The notes below the pieces were generated by a model. It saw nothing but the letters and a program-made list of their open reading frames with translations, was not told the DNA's origin and made no database searches. A stretch of 64,000 bases of DNA from Anthopleura xanthogrammica (taxonomy: Eukaryota; Cnidaria; Anthozoa; Actiniaria; Actiniidae). This document shows, in pieces, positions 19,121-31,255 of the stretch. Position numbers and translations under genes: made by a program. Within the stretch, counting starts at the first letter, position 1. Every line of letters starts with the position of its first letter. The stretch is from contig OZ025210.1 of the NCBI GenBank assembly GCA_964019055.1, positions 14,619,332 to 14,683,331 of the forward strand, written 5' to 3'.

Positions 19121-22085
19121 TAGATTTCAGTTGATGAATAGTTAACTACTCTATAGAAATGCCACTGCTAAATCGCATATATTGATTGATTGGTTGATTT
19201 TTTTATCAAACTATAACTTCCTTGATCACTTACCGGTACACTTCATTTACTTGAGTTTTACTTCGTGATATTTTATATATAACAATTATTCTGCGAAGGC
19301 GAAGTGAATATCGGTGAATATTTACCGAGCCGCGAGTCTTTTAGTCTTTTAGTATATACCAACAAGGGAACCTCTAAAAATGTTGCAATTTTTGATGTAA
19401 TGTATTTCTGAATGATAAAAATCGTGACAAATGTCACGCTCCAGTCATATATTGAAGCCGTTACATTGATTCTTGCACAACTCATTTCCATATCAATTAA
19501 TTCATTGTCATCAGTTCAAACTTATAGTACTTATAGTGAAAAGTATGGCTTATAACTGTCAAAAAAGACAGTTTCAAAAATACTTTCTGTGAATATAAGT
19601 TTGCTGGACAGAATCAAAAGTGATAAAAGCGAAAAATATCTCTTTCAAGTTCAAGTTAACTTCAAGTGTAGCTGTTGAGATCGGAGCATGTGCTTCGGAT
19701 GTCAGTGTTGAATTATACCTCCTTAGCTTGACGAATTTCACCACTATCTTCTATAACTGATGAATAATCTGAAGATTTTATTTACTCAAGACTGGTTGAC
19801 AGCTTAGGATCAACAGAAACTGAGAAATAGGGGAATTTAATTTGTCTCTCTAAGACTGCTCGACAGTAAGAAGGTAAGTTTCCTTTTATCTAAAACTTAA
19901 GCCTCCATCTCGCTCTGTTTTATTTTATTTCTTTGCTGTAAAAAAAATAGAAATTTTCTTGATACTTTAATAAGCTCTTTTTTCCATATTCCGAATGTAT
20001 TTGTGTATTAATTATTGCGAAAACCATATAAAACAACAAGTAAACGAAAACATTCAAAGCTCAATAAGCTTAACTTGTTCGGCGAAATCTATGAAAACAA
20101 ATGACTTTCTTCTACCATACATAATATAATACGACTTGAATTTTTCAAAAAACATATTTTAAGGCTTTCCTATTGTTTATGCAAAAAGTCATTTTGGATG
20201 TTTTGCAATTTTACTGTAAAAAGCACTGGTAAAACGAAAATTTAGGGCCGCCATCTTTGTTTCGACATTATCCCGAGTCTTGGAAATAAATATGGTGGAA
20301 TATCCCGAGATAGCAAACCAATGAGAGCATGCCATCTATGTAAAACTGAGCAATTTTACATACTCCATACTACGTGTTTATCTATTTTCCAAAGTGAGCT
20401 CCATTAGCTTTTTGGTATGACAGGACTTCTCTTTAATGCACTATCACTAAAATAGAGAGAATCCTCCAACATCGTTTTTTTTACAACGCTCGGTATCAAA
20501 AATCGCCAAATTGCTAGAAAGTAAGTTTAAAACTAGGCTACGTACCTAAAACTTCTTGGAAAACGTGCTATTTTAAACCTCTATTTTAACCAATAATAAC
20601 GTGCCCAGGAGCCACATGCATGACCACATTTACACATAATATATAGATTTAGGCACTGCCTAAAAGCGGAGCTCCCATAAATAGTATATTTAGTGCTAAA
20701 AACGTGACAATTGTGTGACGCGGCATAACGCTGGTTATAGCGTTACCACTTCGTTTGATTTTACCAGAATCCAGGAGGAAAAACTAAAAGAAAAACCATT
20801 ATTTTAAGCCTTCAAAAGCATTACAAAACTTTTCAATTCGAAGAAAAATAATTATAGATTGTACAACATATGAATACATGTATAGAACAAAGGATTTCAT
20901 TCAGCAAATCTTAGTAATCAAAGTTGTAAGTTTTTTAGGTGGAAAGTGAACTACACTGAAAATTGTCGAAAAATATTACTGATAAGCTTAAGCTTACATT
21001 CACTTGAACTTCACATGTAAAAAGAGACATATTCATTAATGCAAGATAATAATTTTCTTTGTTAGTAAGTTGGTCTTTGAAAAGTTTTTTTTCCAGATTT
21101 ATTCTTAACTTTATTATCGAGCGAAATATCTTACAAAAACATAAGCTTATCCATAAAAAAAAAACAAGCTCATCATTTTTGCGATTGTGCAATAGTAATA
21201 GCTGGAAAAGCCAGATAAATAGCAAATATTTGGTGTGATATGTATTCCTTTTTCATATTTCATTCAACATTAAAATAAATTATCTATAAAAAAGTCAAAA
21301 TATTCATATGATTATGAAACTGGAATCTTGTTTTGACTTCGCGTGAGGTTCGCTGGCCGTCAAATATGTTTTTTCAAAGAACCAAGTCTTAGCCTTTTTT
21401 CTTGAAATGGGATCAAAAACAAAAGATCAAAGCTTCAAATATCGCTTTTTTGGTTCACAAGTATTGAAGAAAAAGATGATAAAAATCTAGAATGCAGTAA
21501 AAACGACAAACTATCCAAGTTTTTCTGACAATGTTTGCCGAACCAAAGTCCTTGGCTTGTCTGAGAGTTTCTCCAGCTAGTTTACACATTTCTTGTCGAT
21601 TTTTTACGAAATATTAGTTAAAATTAATGAATTTACCTTCTATGAAGTGTTTTCTACGGAACTGAAATATCATTCTTGCAGTATAATCAGGTTTTTCTGG
21701 TCTACAGGCCACTTTTTCTCTCACTGAAGTTTCAGTCACGAAACTTCATCTAATCGTAAGATTAAGAATATTCCCTCTACTCGCTTTCCCTCGCTAAATC
21801 TTCTTTAGCAAGTCGCTAAAGTCGAAAAATTGTTTTTGTTCACTTTAAGACAGACATGACTTCGACTAAACGTATTTTTCGCATTGCAAAAATAAGAAAA
21901 AATACTTCTTGATCCATCTTTGACTACATTATTGCAATTTTTCTGTGCATTTGTGAGTAAGCAAAGCGCGCGGGAACCCTGTGCAAAGTGGTACACGGAC
22001 GGACGTATGTATGTATGTATGTATGGACAAGATGATGGCGTAATCAAGCCATGAAAAATCAACTCGATGGGTTACCATTTTTTCT
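19121..22085. other. Long intergenic stretch, no gene recognised
   Basis: Open frames here are short and domain-free. AGCGGAGCTCCC at about 20666 is the inverse of GGGAGCTCCGCT at 22127-22138, so 20660-22140 could be one transposon, but no transposase is visible. A TATG tetranucleotide run lies at 22004-22024. Confidence 0.4.
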
Positions 22086-22140
22086 TAAGTATGGTGCTCC
22101 GCTCGCGCGGGCCTTCGGCCCGCGCGGGAGCTCCGCTATA
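22086..22140. repeat. GC-rich perfect hairpin
   Basis: CGCGCGGGCC (22104-22113), loop TTC, GGCCCGCGCG (22117-22126), flanked by GCTCCGCT and GGAGCTCCGCT. Its G+C content is far above the surroundings. It could be a transposon end or a transcript-terminating or processing hairpin of an element; the function is unknown. Confidence 0.7.
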
Positions 22141-22533
22141 ATATCGACACGCGTGAAAAAAGTCTGCGCATGCTCTAAGTCCACATGCAAATTAGTCAAA
22201 AGCATCTTCGTGCTATTGTAGAAATATGCAAATTTGACTTTCACACTTGCCTGAAGAACAATCTTTACAAAATGCCAAAACTTAAAGTCAGTTCTTGAAA
22301 CTTAAGGTTAATTCTTTCATATTGTCTTTATTAATACAGTATCTTGGTCTCACAAAAGTATACCCACGAACTTTTTTGTATACTTGGAGAAAACAAGCAT
22401 TTATTTTCTCACTAAAACTCTTGTAAATTCTTGGAAAGCGTGCTGAAAGGCACGCATGCGCCAACCTTTTTCTCTCTAGTGTCGATAACATCTAAGAATT
22501 CTAAGAACTACGATGTTGGAATATTGAAAAAAA

Positions 22534-22606
22534 ATGAAACGCGAACTTAAATTTATACCGGTCCTCTTAATTATCATGATGAGGAGAATACAGCTGGGAA
22601 GCGGAG
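22534..22606 (+). CDS. Gene B exon 1: signal peptide
   Basis: The ATG opens a frame with charged start (MKRELK) and a hydrophobic core (FIPVLLIIMM), ending in phase 1 at GGAG|GTAAAA, as in genes A and C. Joined to 28679 it creates a Val codon and stays open. The 6-kb distance leaves some doubt. Confidence 0.5.
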
Positions 22607-25600
22607 GTAAAAAATATAAGCTTTTATAATTGTTATTTTTTTATCTTAAAAGATACTTGATGGTTTCTTGTATAATCAGTCGCCGTTGACAATTTACCCG
22701 TGTTCATTCGAATTCTTGAAAGTATAAAAACGTATTTCAAAGAACAGATTCATTGACCATGCATGTTATAACAAGTGCTTCGGCGAAATTCAAGCAAAGT
22801 AATTTCTATCACTGGTACCTTAAAGCTAAAAAATACAAGTAGAGAAACGTTTATAACAGGAACTATTGCTCGCAAGTGACAAATCGAGCTTCTACAAATT
22901 AAGGAATTCAAACCACCTTGAAAGCTAAAGTCTTCAATCATGTATGTGTCATCAGTAATAAAAAAACTGATGGTAAATTAAAACGACAAAAAAATAGTAT
23001 CCATCGAGATAAAGAATTCCTTAATCTTCTACAAGAATGAAAATTCTGTCTCAAAAATTTCTTGTAGACTTTTCATATCTCGACACACTGCTACATAATT
23101 TATTAACAATCTAGACACTAGCTAGAACAGCTTTACAGCTTTAGTATTCTGCATATCTGAGAAAAAAAGGAATATCTCATAAGGAATACTAATATACCTA
23201 TTATTATTCTGTATATCTGATAATGATTACTAATATACCTATTAGTATTCTGTATATCTGATAAAGAATACTAATATAGCTATTAGTATTCTGTATATCT
23301 GATAAAGAATACTAATATAACTATTAGTATTCTGTATATCTGATAAAGAATACTAATATACCTATTAGTATTCTGTATATCTGATAAAGAATACTAATAT
23401 ACCTATTAGTATTCTGTATATCTTATAAAGAATACTAATATACCTATTAGTATTCTGCATATCTGAGAAAGAATACTAATATACCTATTAGTATTCTGTA
23501 TATCTGAGAAAGAATACTAATATATCTCTTAGTATTCTGTATATCTGATAAAGAATACTAATATACCTATTAGTATTCTGTATATCTGATAAGGAATACT
23601 AATATACCTATTAGTATTTTGTATATCTGATACAGAATATTAATATACCTATTAGTATTCTGTATATCTGAGAAAGAATACTAATATACCTTTTAGTATT
23701 CTGTATATCTGATAAAGGACACTAATATACCTATAAGTATTCTGTATATCTTATAAAGAATACTAATATACCTAATAGTATTCTGCATATCTCAGAAAGA
23801 ATACTAATATACCTATTAGTATTCTGTATATCTGATAAAGAATACTAATATACCTATTAGTATTCTGTATATCTGATAAAGAATACTAATATAACTATTA
23901 CTATTGTGTATATCTGATAAAGAATACTAATATATCTATTAGTATTCTGTATATCTGATAAAGAATACTAATAGGTATATTAGTATTCTGCATATCTGAT
24001 AAGGAATACTAATATACCTTTTAGTATTCTGTATATCTGATAAAGAATACTAATATACCAATTAGTATTCTGTATATCTGATAAAGAATACTAATATACC
24101 TATTAGTAATCTGTTTATCTGATAAAGAATACTAATATACCTATTAGTATTCTGTATATCTGATAAAGAATACTAATAGGTATATTAGTATTCTGCATAT
24201 CTGATAAGGAATACTAATATACCTTTTAGTATTCTGTATATCTGATAAAGAATACTAATATACCAATTAGTATTCTGTATATCTGATAAAGAATACTAAT
24301 ATACCTATTAGTAATCTGTTTATCTGATAAAGAATACTAATATACCTATTAGTATTCTGTATATCTGATAAAGAATACTAATATACCTATTAGTATTCTG
24401 TATATCTGATAAGGAATACTAATATACTTACTAGTATTCCTTATATCTGGGAAAGAATACTAATATATCTGTTAGTATTGTGCATATCTGAGAAAGAATA
24501 CTAATATACCTATTAGTATTCTGCATATCTGATAACGAATACTAATATACCTTTTAGTATTCTGTATTTCTGATAAAGAATACTAATATACCTATAAGTA
24601 TTCTGCATATCTGATAAAGAATACTAATATACCTATTAGTATTCTGCATATCTGATAAGGAATACTAATATACCTTTTAGTATTCTGTATATCTGATAAA
24701 GAATTCTAATATACCTATTAATACTCTATATATCTGATAAAGAATACTAATATACCTATTAGTATTCTGTATATCTGATAAAGAATACTAATATACCTTT
24801 TAGTATTCTGTATATCTGATAAAGAATACTAATATACCTTTTAGTATTCTGCATATCTGATAAAGAATACTAATATACCTATTAGTATTCTGTATATCTG
24901 ATAAAGAATACTAATATACCTTTTAGTATTCTGTATATCTGATAAAGAATACTAATATACCTATTAGTATTCTGTATATCTGATAAAGAATACTAATATA
25001 CCTATTAGTATTCTGTATATCTGATAAGGAATACTAATATACTTACTAGTATTCCTTATATCTGGGAAAGAATACTAATATATCTGTTAGTATTGTGCAT
25101 ATCTGAGAAAGAATACTAATATACCTATTAGTATTCTGCATATCTGATAAGGAATACTAATATACCTTTTAGTATTCTGTATTTCTGATAAAGAATACTA
25201 ATATACCTATAAGTATTCTGCATATCTGATAAAGAATACTAATATACCTATTAGTATTCTGCATATCTGATAAGGAATACTAATATACCTTTTAGTATTC
25301 TGTATTTCTGATAAAGAATTCTAATATACCTATTAATACTCTATATATCTGATAAAGAATACTAATATACCTATTAGTATTCTGTATATCTGATAAAGAA
25401 TACTAATATACCTTTTAGTATTCTGTATATCTGATAAAGAATACTAATATACCTTTTAGTATTCTGCATATCTGATAAAGAATACTAATATACCTATTAG
25501 TATTCTGTATATCTGATAAAGAATACTAATATACCTTTTAGTATTCTGTATATCTGATAAAGAATACTAATATACCTATTAGTATTCTGTATATCTGATA

Positions 25601-28600
25601 AAGAATACTAATATACCTATTAGTATTCTGTATATCTGATAAGGAATACTAATATACTTACTAGTATTCCTTATATCTGGGAAAGAATACTAATATATCT
25701 GTTAGTATTGTGCATATCTGAGAAAGAATACTAATATACCTATTAGTATTCTGTATATCTGATAAAGAATACTAATATATCTTTTAGTATTCTGTATATC
25801 TGATAAAGAATACTAATATACCTTTTAGTATTCTGTATATCTGATAAAGAATACTAATATACCAATTAGTATTCTGTATATCTGATAAAGAATACTAATA
25901 TACCTATTAGTATTCTGTATATCTGATTAGGAATACTAATATACCTATTAATATTCTGTATTATAACCCAACGATGAATTTTCGCGCGCTGTCATTGGTC
26001 CAAATGGGTCACGTGCAGGACGGGTATCAGGCGATATCCCCCGTCCGAAGTGATATTCGTCCAGCAGAAGGTAAAAACGTTAAAAAAGAAAAGAAAAAAA
26101 CACGGAAAACAAAGAAACTCGGTTTTTACAAACAAGTGAGAGTAAAATACAAAGACTGGTTGAGAAAACTACGGCAGGAAACACGAAAAAGTCAACAAAA
26201 TATACTGTAAATGTCTTCAATGGTAAGCATCAATGTTTCGTGAATGAAGTTTTGGTTTGTTTTCGAAATTGTTTTTATAAACTACTAAAAAACAACAAAG
26301 AATTCGACAACAAATGTCAAACAATAGAATAGTTCAATGTTAAACAGCTTTCATTTACCAAAATAATTGTTTTTATATCCAGCTTGGAGACTCTGGAGAT
26401 GACGAGTCGATGCAGTTTGCTGAATTCATTTCAGTGAAGTCGTTGGGTTATAAAATAAATAAAACCCCTCTAGCTCACTGGAATATCGGCTGATAATGTC
26501 CTTGGATGAGAAATGGTCCTCAAAATATCACATTTGCGCTCGAAGCTTCGCTTCTCGGCCAAATATTCTTTTTTCGGACCATTTCTCATCCTCGGACATT
26601 ATCAGACGATATCCCAGCCGCCAGGAGGGATTTATTTACTAATATCTGATAAAGAATACTAATATACCTATTAGTATTCTGCATATCTGAGAAAGAATAC
26701 TAATATACCTATTAGTATTCTGCATATCTGATAAGAAATACTAATATACCTTTTAGTATTCTGTATATCTGATAAAGAATACTAATATACCTATAAGTAT
26801 TCTGTATATCTGATAAGGAATACTAATATACCTATTAGTATTCTGTATATCTGATAAAGAATACTAATATACCTATTAGTATTCTGTATATCTGATAAAG
26901 AATACTAATATACCTTTTAGTATTCTGTATATCTGATAAGGAATACAAATTTATTATATACATACCGAGATTTACTCAGTAAAATCCTGTGTAATAAATG
27001 TTCGTGCGTTCACTTTTCCCAACCAATCACAATGCGCGTATCGCTTTTTAACGTGTGAGAAAAACGATACGTCCAATCAGAAGCCACGTACGGCTTTTCT
27101 TCACGTGTGAGAAAAACGATACGTCCAATCAGAAGCCGGCAGCAACGGGCTCCACTGCTCTTTCGTGTGAGACTTTCGACTAAACTAGAAAGTTTTTATT
27201 TCAAAACATGAATGAAACTATATTTTAGACGACAAAACCAAAGAGAAAATCGATGAATTACCAATAATATAGTGAAGGAAAAGCTGTCTGAGATGTAAAT
27301 ATATTGGAAAAGTTCTTTAAAAGTACTGAAAACTTAAACAACAACAAGGAAAGTCAGCTTCACTTGCTTTTGTAAGAAGACGACTTCGGTGAGACCTAAA
27401 CTAGAAAGTTTGAATTCAAAACATGGATGAAAATATAATTTAGACGACGAAACCAAAGAGAAAATCGATGAAATACCAATAGTAGAGCGGAGGAAAAGCT
27501 GACCGAGATGTAAATCTAGTGGAAAAGTTCTTTAAAATGTATTAAACAACAACGAGGAATTGAAAGGCAGCTTTGCCGTGTAAGAAGGCGACAGAAACTT
27601 CGGTAAGCTTTCGCAATCATTTATGGTGTAAATTAAAAGCCTAGATGTTGAAAAGATTAAACTTAGAAACCGAATTAGAATTCAATAAGCCGGAATAAGT
27701 TTTTATTATGCTTGTAAAACAGCGTTGTAAAATAAAGAATTATTGCAATATGATTTTTAGTTTTGAAACTGAGCTTCGTTTACAAACTTTGTAAACTAAA
27801 ATAGTCTCTAATTCAAACCAAATTGAAAATCTCGGTATGAATAAAATAAAAAAGAAAATACTTCACAACTCGTGAATAAAAACCGTACGCGCGCACTTTC
27901 CATGAAGTAATCTCTATATACTTACTAGTATTCCTTACATCTGGGAAAGAGTACTAATATATCTCTTAGTATTCTGTATATCTGATAAGGAATACTAATA
28001 GGTATATTATTACTGTATATCTGATAAAGAATACTAATATATATATTAGTATTCTGTATATCTGATACAGAATACTAATAAACTTGTAGGTCCGGCTTAA
28101 GCAAGATGGTTTCCCAGAGCCTTTTCAAGGCTAAATTTACACACTCGTATATATACATCAGACATATACAAACAGTAGGGGAGAAAGAAGAAAAATTAAC
28201 ATTGGAAATAATTCACAGAGTAGTGCAAAAAATACAAAGAAATTGTAAGAAGGTATTCTAATTATCATTTTTACTCTTTAAGATTTATTAACGAGAGGGA
28301 GGAGTTTATTCCATTTTTTTGTAATGAAATGAAAGTTTATCCTTTTTTCTTGCTAATCTAAGTTCTAAGTGGTAAACATACTGGATTTTTCTTAATAAAA
28401 AGTGATACATTTTTGAAACTACACGAGTATATGTACTGTTTAGCAAGTAATACAAGATGGTTTAATAACATTGGTTTTTGTATATCTCTTGTATAACACC
28501 CAGAACAACATCCGCCTCACTGATATTATCCAAACAGATATTACTACTAGACAAAATATTCTTTAAGGCAGACCAAAACGATTGCACTTTTTGCCGGTTT

Positions 28601-29190
28601 TAGACGGATTTCTTTGCAAGTTTACAGACCAAAAATTTCATTGCTAATATCTTGTTTTTCTTATTTTCTTATTTTCAGTAAACTATAGCTGCATACGTGG
28701 ACCAAAGAGCGTAGAACTTAGTGAAGGAGGAAATGCTGAGTTTATGTGGAACAATACCTGTGGAAGGATAATTTCTGTCACGTTTGGCATTCGTAAAGGC
28801 AACATAGCCAACCCACAGTTAATTAATGTAGATATCATCAATCGAAAGATATACTTTAATAATTTTATGGACAGAAAATACAAAGGAAGAGTTGGTTTTA
28901 CCGGTGATCTAGAAGCAGGATACGCTTGGTTCACACTCAAAAACTTGACGATTGATGACTGCGATTGGTATATTGCAAGTATCAGTGATAAGGTTACCAG
29001 AGTTCTACCATACCCTGTACAGTTAGTAGTCAAGAAAAAAGGCAAGTGTTACAATTATCTGTGTTTAAAACTTGGGCATTTATTACCCCAAACGTTATGT
29101 ATAAAAGTGTCCAGTAACTTATAAGAAGATCATGTTATTTATTTGCTTACTCCCTCCCTTTCCCCATCCTCTTCGATCCCTCCCTGTCTC

Positions 29191-29223
<33 letters not shown>

Positions 29224-29690
29224 CTTCTCTCCTTCCCTTCCACCTTTCCAAACTCAATACATTCCTACCTTTCTCTCTTCGCACCTTCTACTCTCCACCC
29301 CCTCTCCCTCGTTCCCTTCATCCCCCCCTCTCCACTTCCGAACTTACTATTTCTCTTATCTCTACTTTATATTTGGAAACTTGTACTTTCATTCTGGTTC
29401 TATCTCTGATTTGTTTATATCATTTTGTATTCAGAAGGGGATAAAGCAGCTATAGCTCCGACGACTATTTCTAGTGCTAATAATGCCACAGCCAAGAGCT
29501 TCAGCACTGCACCATCTACAACACTTTCAATCTACGCAGGTCAGTAATACACTGGTAATAATTGTAGTTAATGCAATCATTGAAACGATTTTTCTTTATA
29601 TTTCTAGGCGCAAAAAACTCAAGGTCCACAAGAAACAAAACATTCAGTTTCCTTTTTATTTTGATAGCTATGCTAATATGGAACGTTTGA
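22534..29690 (+). CDS. Gene B: Alr-like single-Ig protein, probably GPI-anchored (spliced model)
   Basis: Join 22534-22606, 28679-29041, 29435-29539, 29608-29690: 624 nt, 207 codons plus TGA, all introns phase 1. The product is predicted to have a signal peptide, one V-like Ig domain, a Ser/Thr/Ala-rich stalk, and a C-terminus where a basic Ser/Asn/Arg-rich spacer is followed by a hydrophobic run (FSFLFILIAMLIWNV) that stops at once. That is the pattern of a GPI-attachment signal; a tail-less membrane protein is the alternative. The Ig domain shares roughly half its residues with gene A (GNIANPQ, GDLEAGYAWF, LKNLTIDD, YIASIS). The 6-kb first intron is almost filled by a 41-bp satellite and inserted elements. 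Intron 2 uses a GC donor. AATAAA at 29958 is a likely poly(A) signal. Confidence 0.65.
23150..25958. repeat. 41-bp satellite array with palindromic core
   Basis: About 68 units of 41 bp. Core TAGTATTCTGTATATCTGAT is followed by AAAGAATACTAATATACCTA; TTAGTATTC and GAATACTAA are inverse, so every unit can fold into a hairpin. A marked variant (AATATACTTACTAGTATTCC) recurs at 24421, 25036 and 25651, exactly 615 bp apart, i.e. a 15-unit higher-order repeat. Some units are inverted (near 23970 and 24178). The array lies in intron 1 of gene B. Confidence 0.95.
25961..26453. mobile_element. MITE inserted in the satellite
   Basis: Terminal inverted repeats TTATAACCCAACGA / TCGTTGGGTTATAA. The interior carries TGTCATTGGTCCAAATGGGT and a 78-codon Lys-rich open frame (25974-26210) without a recognised domain. 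A non-autonomous DNA transposon is the simplest reading. Confidence 0.8.
26454..26639. mobile_element. Hairpin MITE adjacent to the previous one
   Basis: Left arm (AATAAAACCCCTCTAGCTCA through GATAATGTCC and GAGAAATGGTCC) is inversely repeated on the right (GGACCATTTCTCATCC through GGACATTATC to GAGGGATTTATTT). A short AT/GC-mixed loop separates the arms. Confidence 0.8.
26640..26947. repeat. 41-bp satellite, second block
   Basis: The same units resume directly after the MITE pair, showing that the MITEs inserted into a pre-existing array. Confidence 0.9.
26948..27915. mobile_element. Insertion with internal duplication
   Basis: A non-satellite block splits the array. Its ends are loosely inverted (ATATACATACCGAGATTTAC against the inverse of AAGTAATCTCTATATACTT). 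Inside, ACGTGTGAGAAAAACGATAC is repeated at about 27050 and 27103. A block of about 225 bp containing GACGAC/GACAAAACCAAAGAGAAAAT is tandemly duplicated (about 27164-27389 and 27390-27610). No transposase. Confidence 0.6.
27916..28083. repeat. 41-bp satellite, third block
   Basis: It resumes with the ACTTACTAGTATTCC marker variant and ends at CAGAATACTAATAAACTTG, where the unique flank begins. Confidence 0.9.
28084..28135. repeat. Unique flank of the satellite element
   Basis: GGTCCGGCTTAAGCAAGATG and CCCAGAGCCTTTTCAA are the inverse of the sequence at 12669-12722 in gene A intron 4, with a few mismatches. This gives the right-hand boundary of the satellite-bearing element. Confidence 0.75.
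28136..28678. other. End of gene B intron 1
   Basis: AT-rich sequence, nothing recognised except a pyrimidine-rich stretch before the exon 2 acceptor. Confidence 0.4.
28679..29041 (+). CDS. Gene B exon 2: V-like Ig domain
   Basis: Acceptor TTCTTATTTTCAG; phase 1 at both ends. The donor is AAAAAAG|GCAAGT, a GC donor with otherwise ideal consensus. Residues include GPKSVELSEGGNAEFMW, GIRKGNIANPQLINVD and LKNLTIDDCDWYIASI. The usual F-strand YxC is YIA, but cysteines occur nearby (NNTC, DDCDWY, YSCIRG), so an unconventional disulphide is possible. Homologous to 8930-9304. Confidence 0.85.
29042..29434. other. Gene B intron 2, pyrimidine-rich
   Basis: Contains a CT repeat (29192-29222) and a C/T-rich stretch to about 29340, which yields spurious Ser/Leu/Pro frames. 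Confidence 0.6.
29435..29539 (+). CDS. Gene B exon 3: stalk
   Basis: Acceptor TTTTGTATTCAG, donor GCAG|GTCAGT, phase 1 to phase 1. It encodes 35 residues rich in Ala, Thr, Ser and Asn (APTTISSANNATAKS, then APSTTLSIYA), typical of an O-glycosylated spacer. Confidence 0.6.
29608..29690 (+). CDS. Gene B exon 4: hydrophobic C-terminus
   Basis: Acceptor TATATTTCTAG, phase 1. It encodes GAKNSRSTRNK, then a hydrophobic run to the TGA at 29688-29690. The lack of any cytoplasmic residues favours a GPI-attachment signal over a receptor tail. Confidence 0.6.
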
Positions 29691-29957
29691 AGTAATATCC
29701 AATTATTTTCTTTGCAACTCTGGTTCATGATCATACAATGATATTTCTAAATTTTGGACGGAATTTCCGGCACCCGGTTATTATTGTCCCAGTAATTTTT
29801 AAATTGGACCAGGTGCTTTGTAGATAACCATGAACTTTCTGGGCCTCTCATTATCTAAATAACTAGGACGTTTTTTTTAAAAACGGTCTTATAGTCTGGC
29901 TATTCTTGCAACCGATATTAAATGATTACTAATAATTCCTTCTAGTGCCCAGACACA

Positions 29958-29963
29958 AATAAA
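29958..29963 (+). promoter_or_regulatory. Putative poly(A) signal of gene B
   Basis: AATAAA 268 bp after the stop codon, in the right orientation. The sequence between (29691-29957) shows no other feature. Confidence 0.4.
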
Positions 29964-30003
29964 AAAAGTTAAGGATACATTAAATGACTCTGAAGTTTAG
30001 CTG

Positions 30004-30072
30004 ATCTTTACAAGGTACAATAAAGAATGAATTAAAGAATGAATTAAAGAAAGAATGAATGAATGAATGAAT
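30004..30072. repeat. GAAT-rich lead-in to the GAGT tract
   Basis: GAATGAAT and AAAGAATGAATTAAAG variants grade into the pure GAGT repeat, a likely seed sequence for its expansion. Confidence 0.7.
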
Positions 30073-30804
30073 GAGTGAGTGAGTGAGTGAGTGAGTGAGT
30101 GAGTGAGTGAGTGAGTGAGTGAGTGAGTGAGTGAGTGAGTGAGTGAGTGAGTGAGTGAGTGAGTGAGTGAGTGAGTGAGTGAGTGAGTGAGTGAGTGAGT
30201 GAGTGAGTGAGTGAGTGAGTGAGTGAGTGAGTGAGTGAGTGAGTGAGTGAGTGAGTGAGTGAGTGAGTGAGTGAGTGAGTGAGTGAGTGAGTGAGTGAGT
30301 GAGTGAGTGAGTGAGTGAGTGAGTGAGTGAGTGAGTGAGTGAGTGAGTGAGTGAGTGAGTGAGTGAGTGAGTGAGTGAGTGAGTGAGTGAGTGAGTGAGT
30401 GAGTGAGTGAGTGAGTGAGTGAGTGAGTGAGTGAGTGAGTGAGTGAGTGAGTGAGTGAGTGAGTGAGTGAGTGAGTGAGTGAGTGAGTGAGTGAGTGAGT
30501 GAGTGAGTGAGTGAGTGAGTGAGTGAGTGAGTGAGTGAGTGAGTGAGTGAGTGAGTGAGTGAGTGAGTGAGTGAGTGAGTGAGTGAGTGAGTGAGTGAGT
30601 GAGTGAGTGAGTGAGTGAGTGAGTGAGTGAGTGAGTGAGTGAGTGAGTGAGTGAGTGAGTGAGTGAGTGAGTGAGTGAGTGAGTGAGTGAGTGAGTGAGT
30701 GAGTGAGTGAGTGAGTGAGTGAGTGAGTGAGTGAGTGAGTGAGTGAGTGAGTGAGTGAGTGAGTGAGTGAGTGAGTGAGTGAGTGAGTGAGTGAGTGAGT
30801 GAGT
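30073..30804. repeat. (GAGT)183 perfect tetranucleotide tract
   Basis: 732 bp of uninterrupted GAGT. On the minus strand it opens THSLTHSL frames, which are artefacts. It lies between genes B and C and is followed by GGAT/GGTTT/GGAG-rich low-complexity sequence to about 30900. Confidence 0.97.
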
Positions 30805-30966
30805 GGATGCATTGATGGATGGATGGATGGGTTGTTTGGTTGGTTTGGTTGTTTGGTTGGATTGAGGGAGGCAGGGAGGGAGTGAGGGAGGGAGAGATGC
30901 AGAGAGGGATGTATGAATCAAAGAACGAATACGTAGATTGATTGTAAAGATCAGGAATCCATATGA

Positions 30967-31158
30967 ATTACTGCTATTTTCATAAGCATGCGAACTCTGT
31001 ACTTGCAAGTTTCCCGTTGGGATTTGGTTTTTCACTGCCGCCAGTCAAAAATATAAAAGGTACCGACTGACTATTTTTGATGGACGAAAGCCAAAAACCA
31101 AATTTCAGCGTGCAGCTTGCAGCTACCAAGTTCGCATGTTTATGAAAATAGCAGTAAC
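30967..31158. mobile_element. 192-bp hairpin MITE, copy 2
   Basis: Homologue of 7029-7220 with the same length and interior (ACTGCCGCCAGTCAAAAA, GTACCGACT) but different arm sequence. Arms start ATTACTGCT and end AGCAGTAA and are complementary to each other. It sits about 100 bp upstream of the putative gene C TATA box. Confidence 0.85.
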
Positions 31159-31255
31159 TAAAAAACGAAACGTACGAAACGTGGGTAACATAATCTTGTC
31201 TTTCATTTTCTTTGCTCGTATTTACAAATCGCAATAAGGCTATTGATATATGCAT

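Noticed and set aside
25974..26210. 78-codon Lys-rich frame in the satellite region
   Set aside because: It lies within a MITE bounded by inverted repeats; the composition looks like low-complexity A-rich sequence rather than a domain.
29980..31035. Minus-strand THSLTHSL repeat proteins (351 and 271 codons)
   Set aside because: Direct translation of the perfect GAGT tract; no independent coding evidence.
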